Part shown: piece by piece, positions 1 through 7,648 of the stretch
How positions within the stretch are numbered: position 1 is the first letter of the stretch
Layout: each line of letters begins with the position of its first letter
NCBI GenBank assembly: GCA_964404765.1
Contig: CAYOLL010000034.1
Location: 1-45,152, forward strand
DNA length: 45,152 nucleotides
Origin: CAYOLL01 sp964404765 [NCBI: uncultured Gemmatimonadota bacterium]
Lineage (GTDB): Bacteria; 4572-55
Direction of reading: 5' to 3'
The notes under the pieces: generated by a model
Database searches by the model: none
What the model was told of the DNA's origin: nothing
The model's input: the letters and a program-made list of their open reading frames with translations, nothing else
Translations under genes and position numbers: made by a program

Positions 1-54
1 CACAGAATAGCATTCTGTGCTTTCTCCAAGTATGCTCAGATTGCTAATCTGAGC
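1..54. repeat. Two tandem perfect hairpins
   Basis: Positions 1-19 form an 8-bp perfect stem (CACAGAAT/ATTCTGTG) with loop AGC. Positions 34-54 form a 9-bp perfect stem (GCTCAGATT/AATCTGAGC) with loop GCT. The two loops are complementary, so a kissing interaction is possible. Neither hairpin has a T-tract, so they do not look like intrinsic terminators. They may be an intergenic palindromic repeat or the 3' region of a transcript from outside the window. Confidence 0.6.
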
Positions 55-150
55 TGCAACATTCTCGCGGACAGCGCAAATGTTGCGATGTAATTTTATA
101 AATGTGGCCTGAACTTGGGAATTGATCGGCAAATATGTCGCTGCTTTGGT

Positions 151-181
151 AAAAGGCAGGTTGCCCCGACCTGCCTTTTTT
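151..181 (+). terminator. Intrinsic terminator upstream of the oppD-like gene
   Basis: GGCAGGT (155-161) pairs with ACCTGCC (169-175). The stem is flanked by AAAA on the left and at least six T on the right, the classic rho-independent shape. It lies about 50 nt before the oppD-like start, so it either ends an upstream transcript or acts as an attenuator in the leader. Confidence 0.75.
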
Positions 182-232
182 ATTATATTCAGGAAAGCAT
201 TGCGAACCTTTATTTATGTGGAAATGATTTTA

Positions 233-1204
233 ATGCCCCAACCATTGCTGCAAGTCAAAAACCTAAAAACTTACTTCTATACCGGCGACGGTTTGGCTAA
301 AGCCGTAGACGGCGTCTCCTTTGAAGTCGAAAAAGGCCACACCTTGGGCCTGGTAGGCGAATCCGGCTGCGGCAAAAGCGTTACCTCCCTGTCGATCATG
401 CGGCTGATTGCCAATCCACCCGGTAAAATTGCCGAGGGTGAAATCTGGTTTAACGGTCAGAATTTGCTCAAATTAAGCGGCGAGGACATGCGCCGCCTGC
501 GCGGCCATCAAATATCCATGATTTTTCAAGAGCCGATGACCTCGCTCAATCCTGTTTTTACCTGTGGCGATCAAATCCAGGAAACCATCCGAATACACGA
601 GGTCGTCTCCCAAAAAGAAGCGCGCGAACGAACCATCGAATTGCTCCGCAAAGTCGGCATTCCGGCGCCGGAATATCGGGTGGATGAATACCCACACCGA
701 TTATCCGGGGGCATGCGTCAGCGGGTGATGATTGCCATGGCTTTAGCCTGCAATCCTTCGCTGTTGATTGCTGATGAACCAACCACGGCGCTGGATGTGA
801 CGGTGCAAGCCCAGATTCTGGATTTATTGCAAAAATTACAGCAGGAATTGCACATGGCGATGATCCTGATAACCCACGACTTAGGGATTATTGCCGAAGT
901 TGCCGATCACGTTGCCGTGATGTACGCCGGACAAATTATTGAGCGTGGCCAAACAGCAGATATTTTTAAAAACCCGCGCCATCCCTATACCCGCGGGCTA
1001 TTAAATTCTATTCCCAGGCTCATTGGAGAGCGCAAGCGTTTGGAAGCAATTCCCGGCGTCGTGCCTAACCCGACCCAATTTCCGGACGGCTGTCGTTTTC
1101 ATCCGCGCTGTTCACGGGCGACAGACCTGTGCAGGCAGCAGATTCCGACGGCGGTGACGGTCAGCGGGCGGCATCAGGTTTCCTGTTGGAATCATGACAA
1201 GTAA
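233..1204 (+). CDS. oppD: Peptide ABC transporter ATP-binding protein (OppD/DppD type)
   Basis: This is a cytoplasmic ATPase that powers import of oligo- or dipeptides, together with an OppF partner and two permeases that are not in the window. Counting from ATG 233 the protein has 323 residues: Walker A GESGCGKS at about 42-49, signature LSGGMRQR, Walker B LLIADEP, the H-loop TH, and the C-terminal oligopeptide/dipeptide extension with Cys-containing HPRC motif. The frame stays open upstream to a TTG at 122, but that stretch runs through a terminator hairpin. ATG 224 and ATG 233 are the realistic starts, and 233 has GGA 10-13 nt upstream. The oppF-like gene follows after 55 bp on the same strand. 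Peptide specificity cannot be read from the sequence; nickel or other oligopeptide-family substrates are possible. Confidence 0.93.
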   Translation: MPQPLLQVKNLKTYFYTGDGLAKAVDGVSFEVEKGHTLGLVGESGCGKSVTSLSIMRLIANPPGKIAEGEIWFNGQNLLKLSGEDMRRLRGHQISMIFQEPMTSLNPVFTCGDQIQETIRIHEVVSQKEARERTIELLRKVGIPAPEYRVDEYPHRLSGGMRQRVMIAMALACNPSLLIADEPTTALDVTVQAQILDLLQKLQQELHMAMILITHDLGIIAEVADHVAVMYAGQIIERGQTADIFKNPRHPYTRGLLNSIPRLIGERKRLEAIPGVVPNPTQFPDGCRFHPRCSRATDLCRQQIPTAVTVSGRHQVSCWNHDK

Positions 1205-1259
1205 TGCGTAATGGTGCGATTTTGTGGCAAATAAAAATAGAAAAAACGAGTCAATCTAA

Positions 1260-2228
1260 ATGCCGTTACTGGAAGTCAAAAACCTGAGAAAACATTTCCC
1301 GATTCAAAAAGGGCCATTTGCGCGTCAAATCGGTCAAGTCAAAGCCGTGGATGGTGTTAGCTTTGCGCTGGAACAGGGAGAAACACTGGGTTTGGTGGGT
1401 GAGAGCGGTTGTGGCAAAACGACCACCGGGCGCTGCATTTTGCGTTTATTGGAACCAACCGAGGGCGAAGTGCAGTTTGAAGGACAATTGCTCGGTAAGC
1501 TCACCGCAAGTCAGATGCGCGCTTTCCGGCGTAAAATGCAGATTATTTTTCAAGACCCGTACAGCTCACTGAATCCACGGATGACTGTTGGCAGCATGTT
1601 AGAAGAAGTTCTAAAAGTGCATCATTTGGCCTCGGGCGTTGGCATAAAAAATCGTGTCGAGGAGCTACTCAATCTGGTGGGATTAGCATCCTACCATGCC
1701 CGGCGTTATCCGCACGAATTCAGTGGCGGGCAGCGGCAACGGGTGGGAATTGCCCGGGCTCTGGCGGTCAGTCCAAAGTTTATCGTTTGTGATGAGCCGG
1801 TTTCAGCGCTGGACGTGTCCATTCAGGCCCAAATCATCAATTTATTGCAAGACTTACAGCGGGAGTTTCATTTAACTTATCTTTTTATTGCTCATGATTT
1901 AAGCGTGGTGCGCCATGTTAGTAATCGGGTGGCCGTCATGTACTTGGGCAAAATCGTCGAATTAACCGACAGCGATCAACTTTATCGTCACCCTCGTCAT
2001 CCTTATACACAGGCGCTGTTGTCATCTATTCCATTGGCGGACCCCTTTGCCAAAAAAGAGCGCATTATTTTGACAGGTGATGTGCCCAGTCCGGCTGATC
2101 CGCCGGATGGTTGTGCGTTTCACCCGCGTTGCCCATTGGCAAAGCATGAATGCAAAACGGTTTCGCCGCAATTGCAGCCGACGGCTGAAGGCGGGTGGGT
2201 CAGTTGCCATTTGGCCGATCTGACCTGA
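1260..2228 (+). CDS. oppF: Peptide ABC transporter ATP-binding protein (OppF/DppF type)
   Basis: This is the second ATPase of a peptide importer, 322 residues, expected to form a heterodimer with the product of the preceding gene. Walker A (GESGCGKT) is at 47-54, the signature FSGGQRQR and Walker [13 protein letters not shown] follow, and the C-terminus carries the oligopeptide-binding transporter tail ([11 protein letters not shown]). Length and architecture are normal for OppF. No strong ribosome-binding site precedes ATG 1260, which fits translation coupled to the upstream gene 55 bp away. No permease or substrate-binding gene follows, so those parts lie upstream of the window or elsewhere. 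Confidence 0.93.
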   Translation: MPLLEVKNLRKHFPIQKGPFARQIGQVKAVDGVSFALEQGETLGLVGESGCGKTTTGRCILRLLEPTEGEVQFEGQLLGKLTASQMRAFRRKMQIIFQDPYSSLNPRMTVGSMLEEVLKVHHLASGVGIKNRVEELLNLVGLASYHARRYPHEFSGGQRQRVGIARALAVSPKFIVCDEPVSALDVSIQAQIINLLQDLQREFHLTYLFIAHDLSVVRHVSNRVAVMYLGKIVELTDSDQLYRHPRHPYTQALLSSIPLADPFAKKERIILTGDVPSPADPPDGCAFHPRCPLAKHECKTVSPQLQPTAEGGWVSCHLADLT

Positions 2229-2296
2229 AAAATACAGATTCGTTTTTTCGGTAGCCCCAGAAGCAAACAAAAAGCGAACCGACTGATACAAACTTG

Positions 2297-2326
2297 TTGA
2301 CAAGATGCCGCTTTGTGTGGTATTAT
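2297..2326 (+). promoter_or_regulatory. Sigma70-like promoter of a possible small RNA
   Basis: TTGACA (2297-2302) and TATTAT (2321-2326) are separated by 18 bp. Initiation would fall near 2333. A strong terminator follows only about 105 nt downstream. Confidence 0.55.
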
Positions 2327-2332
2327 CCGTGC

Positions 2333-2440
2333 AGCTTTGTAAAATTTGTTAATACGGTGCGCGAGCGGGCAGGCACATGCCGCTTCAAATGCAGCCAAAG
2401 CGGAGCGGCGTCCAGAGACTGTCTGGATGCCGCCTTTTTA
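2333..2440 (+). ncRNA. Candidate small RNA or attenuated leader
   Basis: A stretch of about 105 nt lies between a good promoter (2297-2326) and an intrinsic terminator (2405-2439). It has no plausible reading frame of its own. GCTTTG near the 5' end can pair with CAAAGC just before the terminator, which would close the molecule. I looked for SRP RNA (the conserved GGAAGGAAGCAGCC block is absent), a tRNA fold, and purine or THF riboswitch cores, and found none. It may be an independent sRNA, or a leader for the amidohydrolase gene, which also has its own downstream promoter. Confidence 0.4.
2405..2439 (+). terminator. Intrinsic terminator
   Basis: GCGGCGTCCAGA (2405-2416) pairs with TCTGGATGCCGC (2422-2433) in a 12-bp stem with one G-U pair and a 5-nt loop. 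A five-T tract follows (2435-2439). It would also stop read-through from the opp genes. Confidence 0.8.
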
Positions 2441-2501
2441 CGTACCTTAAAAAAGCATACAAGACGGAGATCTGTTTATTATTCGGTTATTCAGGTAATC
2501 G

Positions 2502-2530
2502 TTGACAATTTAAAACCGATTTATTATTAT
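2502..2530 (+). promoter_or_regulatory. Sigma70-like promoter of the amidohydrolase
   Basis: TTGACA (2502-2507) and TATTAT (2525-2530) have 17-bp spacing. The promoter lies downstream of the terminator and about 50 bp before ATG 2582, giving a short leader with a strong GAGGAGG ribosome-binding site. Confidence 0.6.
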
Positions 2531-2581
2531 CTTCAAGGCAAGCACATATCGGATCAGTTGTGCAGAAATCGAGGAGGCGCA

Positions 2582-3808
2582 ATGCGGTACCGCATTTTAA
2601 GTGACTGCATGGTCACACCCGGGGAGGTTTTGGACCGTGCCACTTTAGAAATTGACAACGGAATAATCGCCGGAGTTTGGGAAGAATTTAAGGACAACTC
2701 CAGTGTGCCGGTAATTGACATGCGTGGGCATGTTCTTCTACCGGCGTTTATTAATGCACACGATCACTTTTTGGGCACATGGCTGCCAAAAGTAGGGCGT
2801 GGTAACTATACCCATTGGGCACAGTGGAACTTTGATTTGCGCGCTTCGGAAGTCATACAGGAGCGGGCTAAAACAACGGATTTTGAGCGTTATTTGCTGG
2901 GTAGTTACAAATCAATATGCTCTGGCGTCACGACGGCTTCAGATCACTATCCCCACGAAATGAATGACCCATTTGCGCCCAAATTACCGATTCGCCTTAT
3001 TACACAATACACGTTGGCGCATGCCATTTCCGATAAGCGGTTGGACTGGGGTTTGGGCATTGTTAAGGAGTTTAAGCTTGCGGACGGGAAATTGCCGTTT
3101 ATTACCCACTCCAGCGAAGGCTTCGACCCGGATACGCGGGACGAAATTCAGGAGTTGGATCGTCTTGGTGCGCTCAGCGATAACACGGTGTTGATTCATG
3201 GCATTGCTTTTACAGCAGACGATGTTGATTTAATTGCTCGGCGGGGGGCATCCGTGGTCTGGTGTCCTGATTCAAATGTATTCATGTTTAATGTAACCGC
3301 CAACATTCCCCGGCTTTTAAAAGCAGGCATCAATGTGGCCCTGGCCACAGATTCCTGTATGACCGGCGCCATAAATCTAATGGCGGAAATAAAATGTGCG
3401 CGAGAAGTTGAAAGTCTTTGGGGATGCGGGTCGATTTCAAACCAAGATTATGTGCGGATGGTTACCATCAACCCGGCGAAAGCATTACGGCTGCAAGCTA
3501 AACTGGGAACGCTGGAAACCGGAAAGCTGGCTGACATTTTAGTGCTGAAGCGACATGCCGATGAACCGTTTGAGTCTATCTTAAAGGCCGATCCGAATGA
3601 TATTGTACTTTTAACAATCGAAGGGCGTCCCTTGCTTAGCCAATCGAGTTGTCGCAACTTGTTCGACCTGGCCAATCACTTATACTCTGAAGTATCTTTT
3701 AGCGGAACACCGAAACTTATTGTAGGGGAACCACTAAAACTGGTAGAACGCATTCGCCAGGCGCTCGGATTTAAAAAGCGGCTTGATTTTTTACCTTTTG
3801 CGGATTGA
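2582..3808 (+). CDS. Metal-dependent amidohydrolase (deaminase/chlorohydrolase-like)
   Basis: This is a 408-residue cytoplasmic hydrolase of the amidohydrolase superfamily, the group containing guanine, adenosine-analogue and cytosine deaminases and TRZ/ATZ enzymes. Visible ligands fit the family: HDH at 60-62, H176 in THSSEG, H206 in IHGIAF and D257 in ATDS. The N-terminal beta-domain strand and the C-terminal GKLADILVL segment that rebuilds the composite beta-sandwich are present. ATG 2582 is chosen because GAGGAGG lies just upstream (near 2571-2577). The same frame is open upstream to 2294, but that part runs through a promoter and a terminator. The substrate cannot be assigned. A purine or pterin deaminase is plausible, and linkage to the opp genes may be accidental. 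Confidence 0.85.
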   Translation: MRYRILSDCMVTPGEVLDRATLEIDNGIIAGVWEEFKDNSSVPVIDMRGHVLLPAFINAHDHFLGTWLPKVGRGNYTHWAQWNFDLRASEVIQERAKTTDFERYLLGSYKSICSGVTTASDHYPHEMNDPFAPKLPIRLITQYTLAHAISDKRLDWGLGIVKEFKLADGKLPFITHSSEGFDPDTRDEIQELDRLGALSDNTVLIHGIAFTADDVDLIARRGASVVWCPDSNVFMFNVTANIPRLLKAGINVALATDSCMTGAINLMAEIKCAREVESLWGCGSISNQDYVRMVTINPAKALRLQAKLGTLETGKLADILVLKRHADEPFESILKADPNDIVLLTIEGRPLLSQSSCRNLFDLANHLYSEVSFSGTPKLIVGEPLKLVERIRQALGFKKRLDFLPFAD

Positions 3809-3837
3809 AAAACTAAATTACGGTCGAAATATTGCCA

Positions 3838-4680
3838 CTACTTTAGCTGTTCCAGCAACTCCGGATGAGTAACAATCGTTGCATTTTTTTCCAGGTCGGT
3901 CAGCAGTTCCGTCGTCATATCTTTTTGTTTTTCTAAAGATAAATTATTAATAATATCCCGCTTAACATCCTCAAAAATTCGAATAGAACCCACATCTTGT
4001 CGATCTGTTACTTTTACTAAATGATAGCCGAAAGCCGTCTTTATAGGTTGCGATATGTCGTTAAGTTTAAGCTTAAAAGCGACTTGCGTCAACTCATCCG
4101 TGCTTTCACTTTCGGAAAAGTAGCCTAAATCGCCGCCGCTTTGCCGGGTTTGATCTTCGGAAAATTCTTTGGCCAGCTTGCCAAAATCTTCGCCGGCCTG
4201 CAAGCGTTGTCGTAACTCCCGGCTTAAATTTGCGTCAGAGACAACGATATGACTGATACGGATTTCGACTTCTTCACGCATGAATTCATCAGAATGTTTG
4301 TCATAATGCTGTTTGGCTTCTTCATCTGAAACTTTAGTGCCGCTTTCCAATTTCCGTTGCAAAATCTCATCCGCCAGCAACTGCTGTTCAAATTGCCGCA
4401 GACGCGCATTAATGCCGGCGTCATCGTCCAGTTTTTCGTCCAGCGCCATTTGGTAGAGCAGTTGCTGCCGAATCCATTGTTCCACATAAGCTTGTTTTTC
4501 CGTACTGCCTAATGTGTTTAAATATTCGGCTGGAATTTGTTTTTTGAGTTGATTGAGCGTCAAACTTTCGTCATTTACTTTGGCTACAATCGGGCTATCA
4601 TCTTTTTCTTTGGTTTTAAGGCAGCCAATAAACAGGGCGACAACAACGGTCAACAAAGTCAGTTTTAATTCATAACGCAT
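3838..4680 (-). CDS. Parvulin-type peptidyl-prolyl isomerase lipoprotein (PrsA/SurA-like)
   Basis: This is a 280-residue envelope foldase. The N-terminus is a lipoprotein signal ending in lipobox LFIGC, with Cys20 as the predicted acylation site. A helical SurA_N-like region spans about 35-130. One parvulin domain spans about 139-227 (start ISHIVV, then GGDLGYF, end GYHLVKV). One parvulin domain with a lipid anchor is closer to PrsA/PpiC lipoproteins than to two-domain SurA. It lies downstream of fmt on the same strand, and the 120-bp gap is almost entirely an inserted family-A element. Before the insertion the fmt stop codon would have directly abutted this ATG. Expression after insertion depends on read-through or a promoter within the element. 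Confidence 0.9.
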   Translation of the reverse strand: MRYELKLTLLTVVVALFIGCLKTKEKDDSPIVAKVNDESLTLNQLKKQIPAEYLNTLGSTEKQAYVEQWIRQQLLYQMALDEKLDDDAGINARLRQFEQQLLADEILQRKLESGTKVSDEEAKQHYDKHSDEFMREEVEIRISHIVVSDANLSRELRQRLQAGEDFGKLAKEFSEDQTRQSGGDLGYFSESESTDELTQVAFKLKLNDISQPIKTAFGYHLVKVTDRQDVGSIRIFEDVKRDIINNLSLEKQKDMTTELLTDLEKNATIVTHPELLEQLK

Positions 4681-4699
4681 TTATTTTCCTCGTCTAATG

Positions 4700-4810
4700 T
4701 AACTTCTCAAAAAGTGTTGGCAAATCGAACCTTGCGAAGGCTTCGGCGCACAACTTCATCATATTTGCAGAAAAGCCTTCGCAAGGTTACCAATGGTTAT
4801 TGAGAAATTA
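4700..4810. mobile_element. MITE-like element, family A, copy 1
   Basis: The element is about 111 bp, with terminal inverted repeats beginning TAACTTCTCAA / TAATTTCTCAA and an inner palindromic core AACCTTGCGAAGGCTT present at both arms. It is flanked by the exact 9-bp direct repeat TCGTCTAAT (4690-4698 and 4811-4819), allowing 1 bp of boundary uncertainty. It holds no coding capacity. Its right end supplies the stop codon of fmt (4808-4810). It shares the core with the copies at 19.5 and 39.5 kb but has different outer ends. Confidence 0.8.
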
Positions 4811-5767
4811 TCGTCTAATTAGTGATTTAAAAAACATCCCAATCTCAATCCGATAGCCACGGGCAAAGGCATCAGCCTCCAAGGTGCGACGATTGTCCGG
4901 ATGAATTTTAGTGAGCCATAAAGAGCCTTGCCCGGTATTAACAAGAATACCTTTATTTTTGCTAATTTCTAAAATCTGCCCTGGCGCTGCGTCAGGGTTC
5001 TGTTGCGTCAGGGGATCAAAATTTGCGGCCATAATCTTAAGCTGAAGATTGGGTTCGATAGCGGAGGTCAAGCCGGATTTAAGGGTCAAGCCGCGAATTC
5101 GTCCGTAGATTTCTTCAGCCGATTCGTTCCAATCGCTCAGAGAGTCTTCTTTGCTGATTTTGGGCGCATAGGTTGCGTGTTCGTTATCCTGTTTTTTCGG
5201 CGTTAATTGGCCGGCCGCCAGGCGGGATAGCGCCTCGGTCAAAGCTTCCGCCCCGCATATTGCCAATCGGTCGGTTAGCTCCGTAGCGTTTTCCCCTGCC
5301 CGAATCGGCAATTCTTTCTGCCATAAGATATCGCCCGTATCCATACCGGCATCCATTTGCATGATCGTAATGCCGGTTATGGCTTCGTTTGCAAACAGCG
5401 CCCTTTGGATAGGCGCTGCGCCGCGATATTTTGGCAATAAAGACGCATGCACATTCAGACAACCGGCTTTTGGCAATGTCAACAACCGGCTCTTTAAGAT
5501 ATGGCCATAAGCAGCAACCACGATCAAATCCGGCGTCAACTTTTCTAGTTCATCGACAAAAGCGGCCTGATTTGGTTTCTCCGGCTGCCAGACAGGAATC
5601 TGATGTTGAAGCGCCAGTACTTTTGTCGCCGGCATTTCTATCTGTTTGCCGCGCCCATACGGTCGATCGGGCGGGCATACAACGCCAAGTATTTCCTGCC
5701 CCATCACCATAAGCGCCTTCAGGGACGGCACGGCAAAGTCCGGGGTCCCCATAAAGATAATACGCAT
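4808..5767 (-). CDS. fmt: Methionyl-tRNA formyltransferase
   Basis: This enzyme transfers a formyl group from 10-formyl-THF to initiator Met-tRNA before translation starts. The protein has 319 residues, normal for the family. The N-terminal domain starts with the typical MRIIFMGTPDFAVPSL. The formyl-binding segment NVHASLLPKYRGAAPIQRA contains N105 and H107, and D143 lies in MDAGMDTGD, matching the family's Asn-His-Asp catalytic set. The C-terminal tRNA-binding domain begins near 205. Its start overlaps the def stop by one base (TAATG), so the two are co-translated. The stop codon is contributed by the family-A element. Without the insertion the protein would end two residues later (Gly-Lys). 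Confidence 0.97.
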   Translation of the reverse strand: MRIIFMGTPDFAVPSLKALMVMGQEILGVVCPPDRPYGRGKQIEMPATKVLALQHQIPVWQPEKPNQAAFVDELEKLTPDLIVVAAYGHILKSRLLTLPKAGCLNVHASLLPKYRGAAPIQRALFANEAITGITIMQMDAGMDTGDILWQKELPIRAGENATELTDRLAICGAEALTEALSRLAAGQLTPKKQDNEHATYAPKISKEDSLSDWNESAEEIYGRIRGLTLKSGLTSAIEPNLQLKIMAANFDPLTQQNPDAAPGQILEISKNKGILVNTGQGSLWLTKIHPDNRRTLEADAFARGYRIEIGMFFKSLIRR

Positions 5768-6276
5768 TACTCTTTTGACCTTGATTTCTCCCAGTTCTTA
5801 AGAATAAATTTCTTCTTAAGCGGGTGTAAATGATCGATGAACAAGCGTCCGTTAATATGATCGATTTCGTGTTGCAACACTCGGGCCAAAAAACCTTCGG
5901 CATTCAGTTCAACTTGCTGGCCATCAATAGTTTGCGCCTTTATCTTAACCGCCTCTGCCCGTTCCACATCAAAACGCAGACCGGGAAAACTCAGACAGCC
6001 CTCTTCCATCGTTACTTTGTCGGCGCTGGCCCAAATGACTTCCGGATTGATCAACGCAAAAGCTTGCTGGGTTTCATCAAGGGGCGATAAGTCGATAATA
6101 ATGACTCTCTCCAGCCGATTGATTTGCTGTGCAGCCAGACCCACTCCGCGCGCAGCTTTTGCGGTTTCGATCATATCCAGGACCAGTTGGCGCAGGTCGT
6201 CGCCAAATGTGTTCATTTTTCTGCCCGATGTTCGCAAAACCGATTCACCGTATATGACTATTGGCAAAATGGCCAT
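5767..6276 (-). CDS. def: Peptide deformylase
   Basis: This is a 169-residue metalloenzyme that removes the N-formyl group from nascent proteins, reversing the modification added through the adjacent fmt. All three family motifs are present: GVGLAAQQ (44-51), EGCLS (92-96, metal ligand C94) and HEIDH (136-140, metal ligands H136 and H140 with catalytic E137). It is first in a tight def-fmt pair, with a TAATG overlap. Upstream lies a 500-bp gap filled with nested repeat elements that separates it from yajC on the same strand. Confidence 0.97.
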   Translation of the reverse strand: MAILPIVIYGESVLRTSGRKMNTFGDDLRQLVLDMIETAKAARGVGLAAQQINRLERVIIIDLSPLDETQQAFALINPEVIWASADKVTMEEGCLSFPGLRFDVERAEAVKIKAQTIDGQQVELNAEGFLARVLQHEIDHINGRLFIDHLHPLKKKFILKNWEKSRSKE

Positions 6277-6363
6277 ATTTTGATTCTCAATTTTCCTTAA
6301 TTATTCACCATGAAACATACAAAATACACAAAATATTTATGAATTAAAGCGTTGCGTAGCTAA

Positions 6364-6649
6364 CCTGAAAAATTCAAGACACACCACGAAGGCACAAAAG
6401 CACGAAGTACAGCGTAAAATAAGTTTCTATATCTCACGCGAAGGCGCAAAGACGCCAAGATAAAGAAGAGGCCCATCTTTCTTTGCGCCTTCGCGCCTTT
6501 GCGTGAGACCTAAAAGAGCTTACTTTACAGTACTAAGTTTCACGAAGTTTGTTGAAAAATTGAGTTTCTAACGTCAAGATGATTCCAAATTTTCATAACG
6601 TGTTTTGCTCAAACATTTTAGTGATTCTTTGCGCCTTGAATAATTTGGG
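6364..6649. mobile_element. MITE-like element, family B, copy 1 (interrupted)
   Basis: The left end CCTGAAAAATTCA matches the left ends of the copies at 13.3 and 14.5 kb. The right end is a degraded version of their CAGG end. Flanking CTAA at 6360-6363 and 6650-6653 looks like a 4-bp target duplication. A second element (family D, 6408-6532) is inserted inside it. This accounts for most of the gene-free stretch 6277-6773. The remaining parts (6277-6359 and 6654-6773) show nothing codable. Confidence 0.6.
6408..6532. mobile_element. MITE-like element, family D, copy 1 (nested in B)
   Basis: The element is about 125 bp with an extended inverted repeat. One arm reads through TCTCACGCGAAGGCGCAAAG and the other through its near-complement ending GCGTGAGACC. 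Outer ends are TACAGCGTAAAATAAG and a CTTACTTTACAGTA counterpart. It interrupts the family-B sequence between GCAC and TAAG, which are contiguous in intact B copies. Imperfect CGAAG/CTAAG flanks may be the target duplication. The same element occurs in reverse orientation at 44.1-44.4 kb. Confidence 0.65.
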
Positions 6650-6773
6650 CTAAGATTAAAAATTTTGGTGTCACGCTCTGCAATCCTTTATTTTCGTGAG
6701 TTTCGAGCAATTCATGAATCCTTCAGGATAGCGGCTTTTTGACGTTCCGCCTTTAATTTTTAATTTTATTCTT

Positions 6774-7088
6774 TTATTCTTCTTTTGCCGCAACAACGCG
6801 AGTAATAGCTTGCTTCTCAAATTCAATTTTAGTCGCGTCGTCAACACGAACAACGACCGTTGTATTTTTAACAATGGTAATTACACCGTGAATTCCACCC
6901 TGGGTCACGACCCGATCCCCTTTTTTTAGACCCTCAACCATTTGATCATGTTCTTTTTGCTGTTTTTTCTGGGGTTGAATCAAGAAGACCCAAAAAATAA
7001 CCATGAGGATGCCGAGAAAGATAAAATTATACATGGGGTTGGGTTGCTGGGCGCCGTTTCCGGCCATTGCCCATGCTTCCGAAATCAT
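6774..7088 (-). CDS. yajC: Sec translocon accessory subunit YajC
   Basis: This is a 104-residue inner-membrane protein that associates with SecDF and the SecYEG translocon. One transmembrane helix (FIFLGILMVIFWVFLIQP, about residues 21-38) is followed by the family's PQKKQQKEH segment and a small domain with GLKKGDRVVTQGGIHGVI. The frame extends 32 codons further upstream, but ATG 7088 has an excellent GAAGGAG eight bases before it and gives the normal YajC length. It lies on the same strand as def and fmt and may once have been contiguous with them. Confidence 0.93.
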   Translation of the reverse strand: MISEAWAMAGNGAQQPNPMYNFIFLGILMVIFWVFLIQPQKKQQKEHDQMVEGLKKGDRVVTQGGIHGVITIVKNTTVVVRVDDATKIEFEKQAITRVVAAKEE

Positions 7089-7163
7089 AAAAGCTCCTTC
7101 ATAAAATTTCGATAATTCCGGTGATATCTCCCGTTTTTGTGTGATGCAGAGAAGATCACAGAA

Positions 7164-7298
7164 CAATGTCATTAAGTTAAGCACAAGGCAGGATTGTCAT
7201 GCTGAAAGCATTTTTTTTCAAAATAGCACTGTGCTTGATTCGAAAAGGATTCTTTCAGAATGACAATTTGGTCGGCTTTTCTTAACGTAATGACATTG
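7164..7298. mobile_element. MITE-like element, family C, copy 1
   Basis: The element is 135 bp with terminal inverted repeats CAATGTCATTAAGTTAAG and CAATGTCATTACGTTAAG. It is flanked by the perfect 10-bp duplication GATCACAGAA (7154-7163 and 7299-7308). Inside is a second inverted repeat (GTCATGCTGAAAG / CTTTCAGAATGAC). It lies in the 560-bp gap between yajC and the radical SAM gene. The rest of that gap (7309-7648) shows no supported gene. Confidence 0.85.
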
Positions 7299-7648
7299 GA
7301 TCACAGAATTATCAGTAAAATGATAAAAAGTAATATAACTAATTGATTTTAATAATGTTAAGTTAAAAATTAACTTACTCTAAATTGATGCACAATAAAA
7401 GGGAAATCAAGTGAAAAGTCAAGCCTTTTTGCAAAGCAGCCCCCTTTACTAATCATTGATCAAGCCAACTTTGGCGGTAAATATTTGCCTGCCACTGTTC
7501 AAAGAGCCGATCGCTCATGGTTTTTGCCACATAAATGGAGATTGCTAAATCGAACTGTTTATGATAGATTGCGAACAAGGCTAAAAGAAACTGCACACCG
7601 CACCCGTTGCCTATACAGCTTACATGAAGCGGCTTTTTCGGTAAACTT

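Noticed and set aside
2333-2440. SRP RNA or tRNA in the small non-coding cassette
   Set aside because: The SRP helix-8 block is absent. A T-loop-like TTCAAAT is present, but D and anticodon arms cannot be built around it.
6420-6520. CRISPR-like repeats suggested by recurring GCGAAGGCGCAAAG words
   Set aside because: The words are the two arms of one inverted repeat, not regularly spaced direct repeats with unique spacers.
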